Source of the DNA: Streptomyces sp. V4I2
GTDB taxonomy: Bacteria; Actinomycetota; Actinomycetes; Streptomycetales; Streptomycetaceae
DNA: 64,000 nucleotides
Assembly: GCF_030817655.1 (NCBI RefSeq)
Contig: NZ_JAUSZM010000003.1
Span: 4,216,001-4,280,000 of the forward strand
Direction of reading: 5' to 3'
Shown: positions 1-8,678 of the stretch, piece by piece
Position numbering within the stretch: position 1 is the first letter of the stretch
Layout of the letters: each line of letters starts with the position of its first letter
Program-made: the position numbers and the translations under genes
Notes under the pieces: model-generated
The model's input: only the letters and a program-made list of their open reading frames with translations
Databases searched by the model: none
What the model was told of the DNA's origin: nothing

Positions 1-1
1 G

Positions 2-3000
2 TTCGACTGCGCGGAGTCCAAGCGGACCACCGCCAACGCCAAGCGCTGGCCGGACACCCCGCTGGACCAGGAGTGCGCGTCGGGCGCCAAGTGCACCGAC
101 AAGTACTCACCGACGTTCTGGTCGACCAAGCGCCTGACGAAGATCAGCACCAGTGTGCTCTCCGGCACCGCGCTGAAGCCGGTCGACTCCTGGGCGCTGG
201 ACCAGTCCTTCCCGGCCACCGGTGACGGCACCTCCCCGGCCCTGTGGCTGGAGTCCATCGCCCGCACCGGGCACGGCGCCGGTGCCACCGCGGCGATGCC
301 GAAGGTCACCTTCTCCGGCCTGCAGATGGACAACCGCGTCGACAAGGTGGAGGGCCTGCCGCCCTTCTCCCGCTACCGGATCCACGCCATCGACACCGAG
401 ACCGGCGGCCGTATCGGCGTGACCTACTCGCCGCGCGACTGCCGGGCCCTGGAGCCGAAGCGGATGCCGGCGTCGCCCGAGTCCAACACCATGCGCTGCT
501 TCCCGCAGTACTGGACGCCCAAGGGCGCTCTCAACCCGGTGAAGGACTGGTTCCACAAGTACGTCGCCACCGAGGTCCGCGAGGAGGACCTGGTCACCGA
601 CAGCCCCGCCAAGGTGACCTCCTACGAGTTCCTCGGCGGCGCCGGATGGGCGTACGACGACAGCGAGTTCACCGAGAACAAGCACCGCACCTGGTCGCAG
701 TACCGCGGCTACGAGCGGGTCCGCACCCGCCAGGGCGGCGGAGACGACGTCAAGCAGCTCACCGAGCACCGCTACTTCCGCGGCCTGCACGGCGACAAGC
801 TGCCCTCCGGCACCCGGTCGTCCACCGTCACCACCAGCGACGGCGCGAACCATGACGACCTGCCGCAGTACCAGGGCCAGTTGCTGGAGCAGATCGCCTA
901 CGAGTCCGACGGCGGCCCCATCGACTCGGCGACCGTCACCACCCCCTGGGCGGTGAAGACGGCAACCCGAGCCCGTCCCGGAAACACGCCGCTGGAGGCG
1001 TGGATGGCCCGCCCGGAGACCGTTCGCACCCGCGAGCGCGTCAAGGGCGACACCTGGCGCACCTCCACCGAGACCACCAAGTACGACAGCTACGGCCTGC
1101 CGTACGAGGTGGAGGAGAAGACACCCGGCGGCAAGGTCCGCTGCTCCACGGTCGGCTACGCCCGCAACACCACGGCGTACCTGATCGAGCTGGAGTCCCG
1201 CGAGAGGACGACGCTCGGCGCCTGCGGCACCACCGGCGGCGAGGTCGTCGAGGACACCCGCACGCTGTACGACAACCTGGCCTTCGGCGCCGCCCCCGCC
1301 AAGGGGCTGCCCACCGAGATCCAGGAGATGAACGCCACCGGTGACGGCTACGTCACCATCGACAAGACCGAGTACGACATCCACGGCCGGGAGACCGCGA
1401 CCTGGGACACGGACAACCGCAAGACGTGGATCGAGTACACGCCCAAGACCGTGGCGCGTCCGCTCAAACAGGTCTCCCACGACCCGCTCGAGCACACCGA
1501 GACCACGGTGTTCGACGACGTCCGCGGCATGCCGCTGACCGAGGAGGACGCCAACGGCAAGAAGGCCACGATGGAGTACGACCCGCTGGGCCGTCTCCTG
1601 AAGGTCTGGGAGATCGACCGCGACCCGGCGACCCAGACCCCCACGGCCACGTACGACTACACCGTCCGCCGCGACGGCCCGACGATCGTCACCTCGCGCG
1701 CCCTGAAGGACAACGGCGAGTACGCCGTGTCCTACGAGATCCTCGACGGCCTGCTGCGCGAGCGGCAGACGCAGGACGAGGCGATCGGCGCGGGCCGGAT
1801 CGTCAACGACACCTTCTACGACAGCGCCGGGCGCCAGTGGAAGGAGAACGACGGCTACTACAACGTCGCCGAGCCCGAGGCGAAGCTGCTCCAGGTCGGG
1901 GACAACGACGTCCCGTCCCAGAACCGCATCACTTTCGACGGGATGGGCCAGCCCACCGCGGAGATCACGTACTACCGCGGCACGGAGAAGCTCCGCACGA
2001 CGACCGAACGCGACGGTGACGTCTCCACGACGATCCCGCCCAAGGGCGACACCGTCACGGCCGTCTTCGAGGACGCCGAGGGCCGCACGGAGCGGCTGCG
2101 CGAGTACACCGACAGCGCGCGTACGAAGTGGCGGGACACCGTCTACGAGTACGACGACCTCGACAACCTGAAGAAGGTGACCGCCCCCGGCGGCGCCGTC
2201 ACCTCCTTCGAGTTCGACAAGCGGGGCCGCCAGACGGCGGTCACGGATCCCGACGGCGGCCGTACCGAGATCCGGTACGACAACTCGGACAACGTGATCG
2301 CGACCGTCGACCCGTTCCAGCGGGCCCTGCACACCACGTACGACGCGGGCGGCCGTCCGACCTCCGTGCGCGAGGGCAGCGAAACCGGCCCCAAGCGCGT
2401 GGAGTGGACGTACGACACCCTCGGCAAGGGCCTGCCCACGGCGGAGATCCGCTACGAGAACGGCCGTGAGTACCGGGAGGAGGTCACCGCCTACGACAGT
2501 GCCTACCGGGTGAAGTCGACGAAGACGGTGATCCCCACCGAGGAGACGGGCCTGGCGGGCACGTACGAGTACGAGTACTCCTACACCCCGACCGGCCACC
2601 TCGCCTGGGTGCAGGTGCCGGGTGTGGGCGGCCTGGTGACCGAGCGGGTCGTCTTCCGCTACAACTCGGACGACCTGCCGATCGCCATCGGCGGCGCGTC
2701 CACGTACCTCGCGGACGTCGAGTACTCGGCGTTCGGCGAGATCCTGCGCACGGACGCGGGTCCGGCAAGCAAGAAGGTGTACGGCAGCTACGTCTACGAC
2801 GAGTTCACGCGTCGGCTCCAGACGGCCACCTTCGACCGCTCGGTCGCCCCGGGCCGCATCAGCGAAACGCGGTACGGGTACGACGAGGCCGGCAACGTCA
2901 CCAAGATCACCGACGTGCCCGGCAGCGCGGCGCCCGGAGCGGGCGGGACGGACACGCAGTGCTTCGTCTACGACCAGCTGCGGCAGATGTCCTCGGCCTG

Positions 3001-5293
3001 GACGGCGAAGACGGACGACTGCACGGCGGCCCCGTCCAAGGACACCGTCGGCGGTCCGGACGCCTACTGGCAGTCGTTCGAGTACGACGCGGCGGGCAAC
3101 CGCAAGACCCTCGTCGAGCACGACCCGACGGGCGACGCCTCGAAGAACGTCACGCGTTCGTACGTGTACGGCAAGGCGGGCGTCGGCGGCCCGAACGCGC
3201 TGGCCGAGGTCAAGTCGGTCGGCCCGCAGGGCGAACGCCTGAACACCTTCGCCTACGACAAGGCCGGCAACACCACCGGGCGCCAGCACGGCGGCACCAA
3301 CCAGACGCTCGAATACGACGTCGAGGGCCAGCTGCGCAAGGTGACCCAGCCGGTCGAGGGCGGCGGCACGAAAACCACGTCGTACCTCTACAGCGCGAAC
3401 GGCGGACGCCTGATCCGCACCGGCGCGGACGGCAGCCGCACGCTCTACCTCGCCGAGGCGGAGCTGACCGTCAACGCGGCCAACACCAGCGCGAAGGCGG
3501 AACGCTTCTACCCGCACCCCGACGGCTCCACGACCGTCCGGGCGACCGGAGGCGTCCGGCAGCTCATGCTGGCCGACCACCACGGCACCTCCCACACGGT
3601 CGTGGACCTGGTGGACCCGGCCATGGGCGTCACCCGCCGCAAGGCGATGCCGTTCGGCGAGGCACGGGGGCAGCAGCCCACGACGTGGCCCGGACAGAGC
3701 GGCTTCGTCGGCGGAACCGTCGACCAGGACACGGGTCTGACCCGGTTGGGCGTTCGTGACTACGACCCGGTGACGGGACGGTTCATCACGGTCGACCCGA
3801 TGGTCGACTACGGCAGTCCGGCCACGATGAACCCGTACGCCTACAGCAACAACGCGCCGGCCACCTTCTCCGACCAGTCCGGGGCGTTCTTCCCCATCCT
3901 GATCGGGATCGCGGCCCGCATCGCCATCCAGGCGGCGATCCGCGCGGCGGCCCGCCGTGCGGCGATCATCGCGGCCCGCAAGGCGGCCCAGGCGGCGGCC
4001 CGTCGGGCGGCGGCCCTGGCCCGCAAGCGGGCCATCGAGGCCGCGAAGCGCGCGGCGGCGAAGGCCCGCCGGGAGGCGGCCCGCAAGGCCGCTGCGGCCA
4101 AGCGTGCGGCGGCCAAGCGGGCAGCGGCCCGTGCGGCGGCCAAGCGCGCGGCGGCGCGTAGGGCGGCAGCCCAGGCCCGTGCCCGTGCGGCGCGTGCGGC
4201 GGCCAGGAAGGCGGCGGCCAAGCGTGCGGCGGCCCGCAAGGCGGCGGCCCGTCCCAAGCCGCGCGCCAAGCCGCGTTCCCAGCCGAAGGCGCGACCCAAG
4301 CCGTCGCAGGTGAGACGGGCGGTCAAGAAGGTCGCGAAGGAGGTACGGAACGAGGCGAAGGAGTCGGCCAAGGACGAGGCCCAGAGCCAGGCCTGCGAGG
4401 CCAACAGCTTCGTACCGGGCACCAGGGTCCTGATGGCCGACGGCTCGACGAAGCCGATCGAGAAGGTCAAGGTCGGCGACAAGATCCTTGCCACCGACCC
4501 GAGGACGGGGAAGACCTCCGTCCAGACGGCCACGGCGACGATCATCGGCAAGGGCAGTAAGGACCTGGTACGGATCACGCTGACGGTCCACGACGGCTCC
4601 GACCGCCGAGCCCAGGCCACCACGACGGTCACCGCCACAGCCGGCCACCCCTTCTGGGTGCCGTCTCTGGGTGAGTGGATCGACGCCGGTGAACTGAAGT
4701 CCGGCCAGTGGCTCCAGACGTCCTCGGGCACCTGGATCCAGATCGGCGCGGTCGAGGCGTGGACGGCGCGGAAGGCGACGGTCCACAACCTGACCGTCAC
4801 CGACGTCCACACGTACTACGTGCTGGCCGGTGCCGCACCCGTCCTCGCTCACAACTGCGACAGCGTCGTACTGGGAATCCAGGAGCACTCCGACCCGCTC
4901 GCGGCGAAACTCCGCGCGGGCGGCGACTCCGCGGCCCACACCTTCAACGGGCCGGCCTACGGCGGCAGGGACTCCGCCGGGGTCCCGGCCTGGATGAACG
5001 GCGTGATGAACAGCGCGAGGGACTCCAATGTGACCCTCTCCATCACGCTCGACGGGATGCCAGGGGCGAACAACGACCCCCGCCACATCGCCAACGCGTT
5101 CCACACGGCCGTGCTCCGCGGCCGGAAGTTCGGAATCGGTCCCGGGCAGGAACTTCCCGGCCCGACCAACGGCACCGCGTGGGAGATGAGCGTGGTGGAA
5201 CGGCAGGTCAGAATGGGCAACCGCTCATGGAGCTCGATCCAGTGGTATTCGGGAGGCAGACGGATCGAGGGGGTGGTGAACCCGTTCTCGTGA
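2..5293 (+). CDS. RHS/YD-repeat polymorphic toxin with Hint domain (5' end outside window)
   Basis: The reading frame is open from base 2, so the N-terminus lies upstream of the window. The visible 1763 residues hold a secreted-RHS shell with many YD repeats (for example YEYDDLDNLKKVT, FEFDKRGRQTAV) and the RHS-associated core ending near base 3880 (LGVRDYDPVTGRF...NPYAYSNN). A very basic Ala/Lys/Arg stretch follows (about 3910-4330). Then comes an intein-like Hint domain (4393-4859): Cys at the N-terminal splice position, SFVPGTRVLMADG, a TATAGHPF block-B motif and a terminal HN-C. The last about 143 residues are a variable toxin tip. RHS shells encapsulate such tips and Hint domains are thought to release them. 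I do not firmly recognise the tip; it vaguely resembles the unclassified 'polymorphic toxin type 27' group. Its N-terminal region is clearly homologous to the complete RHS protein at 27351-34328 (shared CAESKR...KRLT segment). Confidence 0.93.
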   Translation, partial: FDCAESKRTTANAKRWPDTPLDQECASGAKCTDKYSPTFWSTKRLTKISTSVLSGTALKPVDSWALDQSFPATGDGTSPALWLESIARTGHGAGATAAMPKVTFSGLQMDNRVDKVEGLPPFSRYRIHAIDTETGGRIGVTYSPRDCRALEPKRMPASPESNTMRCFPQYWTPKGALNPVKDWFHKYVATEVREEDLVTDSPAKVTSYEFLGGAGWAYDDSEFTENKHRTWSQYRGYERVRTRQGGGDDVKQLTEHRYFRGLHGDKLPSGTRSSTVTTSDGANHDDLPQYQGQLLEQIAYESDGGPIDSATVTTPWAVKTATRARPGNTPLEAWMARPETVRTRERVKGDTWRTSTETTKYDSYGLPYEVEEKTPGGKVRCSTVGYARNTTAYLIELESRERTTLGACGTTGGEVVEDTRTLYDNLAFGAAPAKGLPTEIQEMNATGDGYVTIDKTEYDIHGRETATWDTDNRKTWIEYTPKTVARPLKQVSHDPLEHTETTVFDDVRGMPLTEEDANGKKATMEYDPLGRLLKVWEIDRDPATQTPTATYDYTVRRDGPTIVTSRALKDNGEYAVSYEILDGLLRERQTQDEAIGAGRIVNDTFYDSAGRQWKENDGYYNVAEPEAKLLQVGDNDVPSQNRITFDGMGQPTAEITYYRGTEKLRTTTERDGDVSTTIPPKGDTVTAVFEDAEGRTERLREYTDSARTKWRDTVYEYDDLDNLKKVTAPGGAVTSFEFDKRGRQTAVTDPDGGRTEIRYDNSDNVIATVDPFQRALHTTYDAGGRPTSVREGSETGPKRVEWTYDTLGKGLPTAEIRYENGREYREEVTAYDSAYRVKSTKTVIPTEETGLAGTYEYEYSYTPTGHLAWVQVPGVGGLVTERVVFRYNSDDLPIAIGGASTYLADVEYSAFGEILRTDAGPASKKVYGSYVYDEFTRRLQTATFDRSVAPGRISETRYGYDEAGNVTKITDVPGSAAPGAGGTDTQCFVYDQLRQMSSAWTAKTDDCTAAPSKDTVGGPDAYWQSFEYDAAGNRKTLVEHDPTGDASKNVTRSYVYGKAGVGGPNALAEVKSVGPQGERLNTFAYDKAGNTTGRQHGGTNQTLEYDVEGQLRKVTQPVEGGGTKTTSYLYSANGGRLIRTGADGSRTLYLAEAELTVNAANTSAKAERFYPHPDGSTTVRATGGVRQLMLADHHGTSHTVVDLVDPAMGVTRRKAMPFGEARGQQPTTWPGQSGFVGGTVDQDTGLTRLGVRDYDPVTGRFITVDPMVDYGSPATMNPYAYSNNAPATFSDQSGAFFPILIGIAARIAIQAAIRAAARRAAIIAARKAAQAAARRAAALARKRAIEAAKRAAAKARREAARKAAAAKRAAAKRAAARAAAKRAAARRAAAQARARAARAAARKAAAKRAAARKAAARPKPRAKPRSQPKARPKPSQVRRAVKKVAKEVRNEAKESAKDEAQSQACEANSFVPGTRVLMADGSTKPIEKVKVGDKILATDPRTGKTSVQTATATIIGKGSKDLVRITLTVHDGSDRRAQATTTVTATAGHPFWVPSLGEWIDAGELKSGQWLQTSSGTWIQIGAVEAWTARKATVHNLTVTDVHTYYVLAGAAPVLAHNCDSVVLGIQEHSDPLAAKLRAGGDSAAHTFNGPAYGGRDSAGVPAWMNGVMNSARDSNVTLSITLDGMPGANNDPRHIANAFHTAVLRGRKFGIGPGQELPGPTNGTAWEMSVVERQVRMGNRSWSSIQWYSGGRRIEGVVNPFS
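3910..4330 (+). repeat. Ala/Lys/Arg low-complexity linker inside the RHS toxin
   Basis: About 140 codons made almost only of Ala, Lys and Arg (patterns such as AAKRAAAKRAAARAAAKRAA), ending in a Pro/Lys/Arg segment (KPRAKPRSQPKARPKP). At DNA level it is a degenerate GCGGCC-AAG/CGC repeat. It starts just after a hydrophobic patch (FFPILIGIAARIAIQAAI) that may be a membrane helix. The composition resembles histone-H1-like tails. It sits exactly between the RHS shell and the Hint domain, where other RHS toxins carry a pre-toxin domain. Confidence 0.85.
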
Positions 5294-5335
5294 CATCGGC
5301 GGCAGAGCAGGGCACGACAGGACAGGAGACAGGGC

Positions 5336-5740
5336 ATGGAATTCAGCCAGCCGGACCGGCTTTTCAAGGTGTGGGACTACTCGGTCACGCATCGGACCCT
5401 GCGCCTGCGCAGCGACGCGTATCTCGACCTTGAGGCCGGGCCGCGTATCGAGGTGGTCGCCGGCCATGTCGACGTCATGTTCCTCCGCTCGACGATGAGG
5501 GGACTGACCATCCGTAGGGTCTCCTCCACCGACGAGGTGGAGGCGGTGGCCGAGCGGTACGGCATCACCGAGGACCTGGACTACATGTTCCTGCTGGAGT
5601 CCGCCGACGGACCGGGCCTCATCATGTCGGGGAACCCGTCCTGGGCCATGGCCGACTGTCCCATCGACGCACCGTCCCTGTTCTCCAGGGCAGGTGAGGT
5701 CAACCGCTACCCCGATGGCGTGATGGGGCAGATCGACTAG
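5336..5740 (+). CDS. Small acidic protein, candidate immunity protein for the upstream RHS toxin
   Basis: This 134-residue protein has no family I recognise. It begins 42 bases after the toxin stop, with an AGGAGA ribosome site 7 bases before the ATG, so it is probably co-transcribed and translated efficiently. It has no signal peptide or membrane segment and is acidic, as many cytoplasmic immunity proteins are. In polymorphic toxin loci the gene directly 3' of the toxin tip normally encodes the cognate immunity protein. That positional rule is the only support for the role. Confidence 0.72.
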   Translation: MEFSQPDRLFKVWDYSVTHRTLRLRSDAYLDLEAGPRIEVVAGHVDVMFLRSTMRGLTIRRVSSTDEVEAVAERYGITEDLDYMFLLESADGPGLIMSGNPSWAMADCPIDAPSLFSRAGEVNRYPDGVMGQID

Positions 5741-5788
5741 CAGGAAACAGCCGCTGCGCGGCGGTCGAGTCCAGTTCGAGGGATGGCT

Positions 5789-6058
5789 ATGAGATCGTTC
5801 TCCGTCCAAGGGCGTCAGTTCAAGGCCCTGATCATCCTGAGCGACTACAACGACTACGAGTCGATGGAAGTCGTCGAGATGATCGACGACAAGCGGGAAG
5901 AGCTCCTGCTGGAGTTCCGCTTCAACGACAGTTCGGCCCGGCTGAGCTACATCCGTCCGGAGATCGACATTCCTCTGCTCAGGGCTTCCCTGGACGTGTT
6001 CCGGGAGGAGTTCCTGGAGCCGAGGAAAGCGAGTGGCCTGCCCTGTCCGCCCTGGTGA
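5789..6058 (+). CDS. Small hypothetical protein, possible second immunity gene
   Basis: An 89-residue acidic protein, unrecognised. An ATG six bases upstream (5783) is in frame but abuts the GAGGG ribosome site at 5778-5782, so 5789 is the better start. It contains DYNDYESMEVVEMIDDKREE, then a Phe/Arg-rich middle and a Pro-Pro-Trp end. It follows the previous gene by 48 bases and is followed by a strong terminator, so it is the last gene of the toxin transcription unit. It could be immunity to a related toxin tip, as often accumulates behind RHS genes. Confidence 0.65.
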   Translation: MRSFSVQGRQFKALIILSDYNDYESMEVVEMIDDKREELLLEFRFNDSSARLSYIRPEIDIPLLRASLDVFREEFLEPRKASGLPCPPW

Positions 6059-6105
6059 CAGGGTGTGACGCGGGGCTCTGCCGGCCCTCGCGGGACATGT
6101 GAGAC

Positions 6106-6141
6106 GACAGCTCCCCCGGAGATCCCTCCGGGGGAGCTGTC
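6106..6141 (+). terminator. Terminator hairpin after the RHS toxin unit
   Basis: Two perfect 15-base arms (6106-6120 and 6127-6141) around a 6-base loop, GC-rich, 47 bases after the last gene. There is no U-tract, which is common for Streptomyces terminators. Confidence 0.8.
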
Positions 6142-6310
6142 CGTTGCGGGGTCCCATCTCCGGCTTGCGGGGCCTCACCCCCGGCTTGCGGTGACTTTCG
6201 CGTGACGCCGGTGCACCGAGCCGCACACTCTTACCGGTATCTCATCCATCCACAGCCTCCCCCCAGGCAAGGCACAGTCCGCGCCCATCCGGCGCGGGCA
6301 TCGTGCCCGG

Positions 6311-8485
6311 GTGACATCAGCCACCGATCCCCATCCCCACCCGACCGTGACCCCCGACCTGCCGCCGCCGGCCCCGCCCGCGGCGGCGCCGGACAAGGCA
6401 CCCCGCTGGTCGCTCCCCGCGCTGATCGCGATCATGATCCTGGCGGCGGTGCTCTACGCCTGGAACCTGTCCGGCGCGGGCCTGAACAGCTTCTACAGCG
6501 CGGCCGTGCTGAGCGGCACGCAGAGCTGGAAGGCCTGGTTCTTCGGCTCGTTGGACGCCGGCAACTTCATCACCGTCGACAAGCCGCCCTTCGCGCTGAT
6601 GGTCATGGGCCTGTCGTGCCGGATCCTCGGGTACGGCACCTGGCAGATGATGGCGCCGGTGATCGCGGCCGCGCTCGGCACGATCTGGATCCTGCACTCG
6701 TCCGTGAAGCGGGTGTTCGGGCACGCGGCGGCGGCCGTCGCCGCGCTGGTCCTCGCCCTGACCCCGATCACCGTCGCCATCAACCGCGACAACAACCCCG
6801 ACACGCTGCTGGTGCTGCTGATGGTGGGCGGTGCGGCGCTGGCCCTGCGGGCGGTCCGTACGGACCGGTTGCTGCCGCTGATCGGCTCCGCGGTGTGCTT
6901 CGGGCTCGCCTTCAACACCAAGATGCTGCAGGGCTACATCGCCCTGCCGGCCGTCTTCGCCGTGTACGTGTACGCGTCGAGGCTCGGCTGGAAGAAGAAA
7001 GTCGTGAACCTGTGCCTGGCGGCCGTGGCACTCGCCGTCTCCAGCTTCTGGTGGGCGGCGGCCGTGTCCCTGGTGCCCGCCTCCTCGCGGCCGTACATCG
7101 GCGGCTCGACGGACGGCACCGCCTGGAACCTGATCATGGGCTACAACGGCCTGGGCCGGATCTTCGGCGGCGAGGGCAACGGCGGGGGCGGGGGCGGCGG
7201 AGGCGGCGGCTTCTCCGGTACGGCGGGCCTCGTGCGCCTCTTCAACGACACTCTCGGCGGCCAGATCTCCTGGCTGATCCCCTTCGCGGCGATCGCCTGC
7301 GTCGGCGGCCTGGTGCTGTGCGGCCGAGCGCCACGTACGGATGTGACACGAGCCGCGCTGGTGCTGTGGGGCGGCTGGACCGCGCTGCACTACCTGACGT
7401 TCGCCATGGCCGAGGGCACCATGCACCCGTACTACACGACCGCGCTCGCCCCGGGCATCGCGGCGCTGTGCGGGGGCGGCGGCGTCCTGCTGCTGCGCGC
7501 GTTCCGCGCCGACCGGCGCTGGGTGTGGGTGCTGCCGGCGGCGCTGGCCGTCACGGCGCTCTGGTCCGTCGTACTGCTGCGCCGGGCCTCCGGCTGGAAC
7601 ACCTGGCTGTGGCCGGCGATCGCGGTGGTCATGGCGCTGGCGATCGCGGGTCTGCTCGTCTTCCGCTCCGGCAACCGGGTACGGCTGCTGGCGGCCTCGA
7701 TGGTCGCGGCGATCGTCGCCGCGGTGGCGGGCCCGGCCGCGTACGCCTGGTCGGTGCCGTCCGGTTCGGGCGGCGGAGGCGGTATGGGCGGGGGTACGAA
7801 CCCGACGGCCGGGCCGTCGACGGGGAGCGGCTTCGGGGGTGGCCCCGGTGGGGGCGGTGCCGGCGGCCGGGGTGGCTTCGGTGCCGGTGAGCTGCCGGGC
7901 GGGCAGGCCGGGGGACAGCAACAGGGCGACAGCGGCGGTCAAATGACGCCCGGGGGCGGGGGCGGCGAACTGCCCGGCGGCCAGAGCGGCGGCCAGGCTC
8001 CGGGCGGTGCCGGTGAAAGGGGCGGTACGCCGCCCGGGGGCACCGGCGTTGCCACCGGCGGCGGTGGCATGGGCGGCGGTGTCATGGGCGGCGGCGCGAG
8101 CAGCGAGCTCGTCGCATACCTGGAGAAGCACCAGGACGGCGCCAAGTGGCTGTTGGCCGTGTCGAGTTCGCAGAGTGCCGCGCAGCTCATCGTCAGCAGC
8201 GGCGAGCCCGTCATCTCCATGTGGGGCTGGTCCGGCAGCGACAAGGCGATGACCCTCGCCAAGCTCAAGGAGCTGGTGAAGAAGGGCGAGTTGCACTACG
8301 TCCAGCTCGGTGGCGGCGGAATGGGCGGCGGTGTGGGTGATTCCGGCGTCAGTTCGGCGGTCACGGCGTGGGTGCAGGAGAACGGGACGGCGGTGAAGGA
8401 GAGCGAGTACAGCTCCACGACGGACTCGAGTTCCACGCAGAACCAGTCCACGATCTACCGCCTGGACGCATCGGACGTCAGCTGA
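6311..8485 (+). CDS. GT39/ArnT-like membrane mannosyltransferase
   Basis: A 724-residue integral membrane protein starting at GTG. After a Pro-rich cytoplasmic N-terminus come many hydrophobic segments (first at about residues 34-50). The first extracytoplasmic loop carries NSFYSAAVLSGTQSWKAWFF, then DKPPFALM and NRDNNPD, as in GT-C fold PMT/ArnT enzymes that transfer a sugar from a polyprenyl-phosphate donor. Two glycine-rich stretches interrupt it: a Gly10-type run near 7180-7212 and a long Gly/Pro/Gln segment at about 7770-8100. The last 130 residues are a soluble, probably extracytoplasmic, domain. The acceptor cannot be read from sequence. It is a single-gene unit ending at a strong terminator. 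Confidence 0.85.
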   Translation: MTSATDPHPHPTVTPDLPPPAPPAAAPDKAPRWSLPALIAIMILAAVLYAWNLSGAGLNSFYSAAVLSGTQSWKAWFFGSLDAGNFITVDKPPFALMVMGLSCRILGYGTWQMMAPVIAAALGTIWILHSSVKRVFGHAAAAVAALVLALTPITVAINRDNNPDTLLVLLMVGGAALALRAVRTDRLLPLIGSAVCFGLAFNTKMLQGYIALPAVFAVYVYASRLGWKKKVVNLCLAAVALAVSSFWWAAAVSLVPASSRPYIGGSTDGTAWNLIMGYNGLGRIFGGEGNGGGGGGGGGGFSGTAGLVRLFNDTLGGQISWLIPFAAIACVGGLVLCGRAPRTDVTRAALVLWGGWTALHYLTFAMAEGTMHPYYTTALAPGIAALCGGGGVLLLRAFRADRRWVWVLPAALAVTALWSVVLLRRASGWNTWLWPAIAVVMALAIAGLLVFRSGNRVRLLAASMVAAIVAAVAGPAAYAWSVPSGSGGGGGMGGGTNPTAGPSTGSGFGGGPGGGGAGGRGGFGAGELPGGQAGGQQQGDSGGQMTPGGGGGELPGGQSGGQAPGGAGERGGTPPGGTGVATGGGGMGGGVMGGGASSELVAYLEKHQDGAKWLLAVSSSQSAAQLIVSSGEPVISMWGWSGSDKAMTLAKLKELVKKGELHYVQLGGGGMGGGVGDSGVSSAVTAWVQENGTAVKESEYSSTTDSSSTQNQSTIYRLDASDVS

Positions 8486-8503
8486 CAGTTCAGCTCACAG
8501 TCC

Positions 8504-8537
8504 AACGCCCCTGACCTTCGGGTCGGGGGGCGTTTTG
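8504..8537 (+). terminator. Rho-independent terminator of the glycosyltransferase gene
   Basis: A 13-bp stem with one G bulge (8504-8516 with 8521-8534), a TTCG tetraloop at 8517-8520 and a following T run. This is one of the most canonical terminators in the window. Confidence 0.85.
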
Positions 8538-8603
8538 GTATGTCAACTCGCGTAGACAAAGGGCAAATTGTCGGTCTCGGTCATCTGATGGACACGTCCG
8601 GTT

Positions 8604-8627
8604 CATGGACAGGAATGCATGTCCATG
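8604..8627. promoter_or_regulatory. Inverted repeat upstream of the secreted nuclease
   Basis: CATGGACA (8604-8611) and TGTCCATG (8620-8627) form a perfect 8-bp inverted repeat with an 8-base spacer, 52 bases before the preferred nuclease start. The geometry suits a dimeric repressor or activator. The regulator is unknown. Confidence 0.4.
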
Positions 8628-8678
8628 TCACGCTCCCGATTGCCTGCTCATTCAACCCGCGTAGAACGGACACCCCCG

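Noticed and set aside
107..5104. Very long minus-strand open frame opposite the first RHS gene
   Set aside because: It is a third-position GC shadow of the plus-strand gene: no ribosome site, Arg/Val/Gly/Asp-rich nonsense composition, while the plus strand encodes clear YD repeats and a Hint domain.
8602..8655. PHO box (PhoP site) before the secreted nuclease
   Set aside because: GTTCATG-like words occur but not as 11-base direct repeats; the inverted repeat explains the region better.
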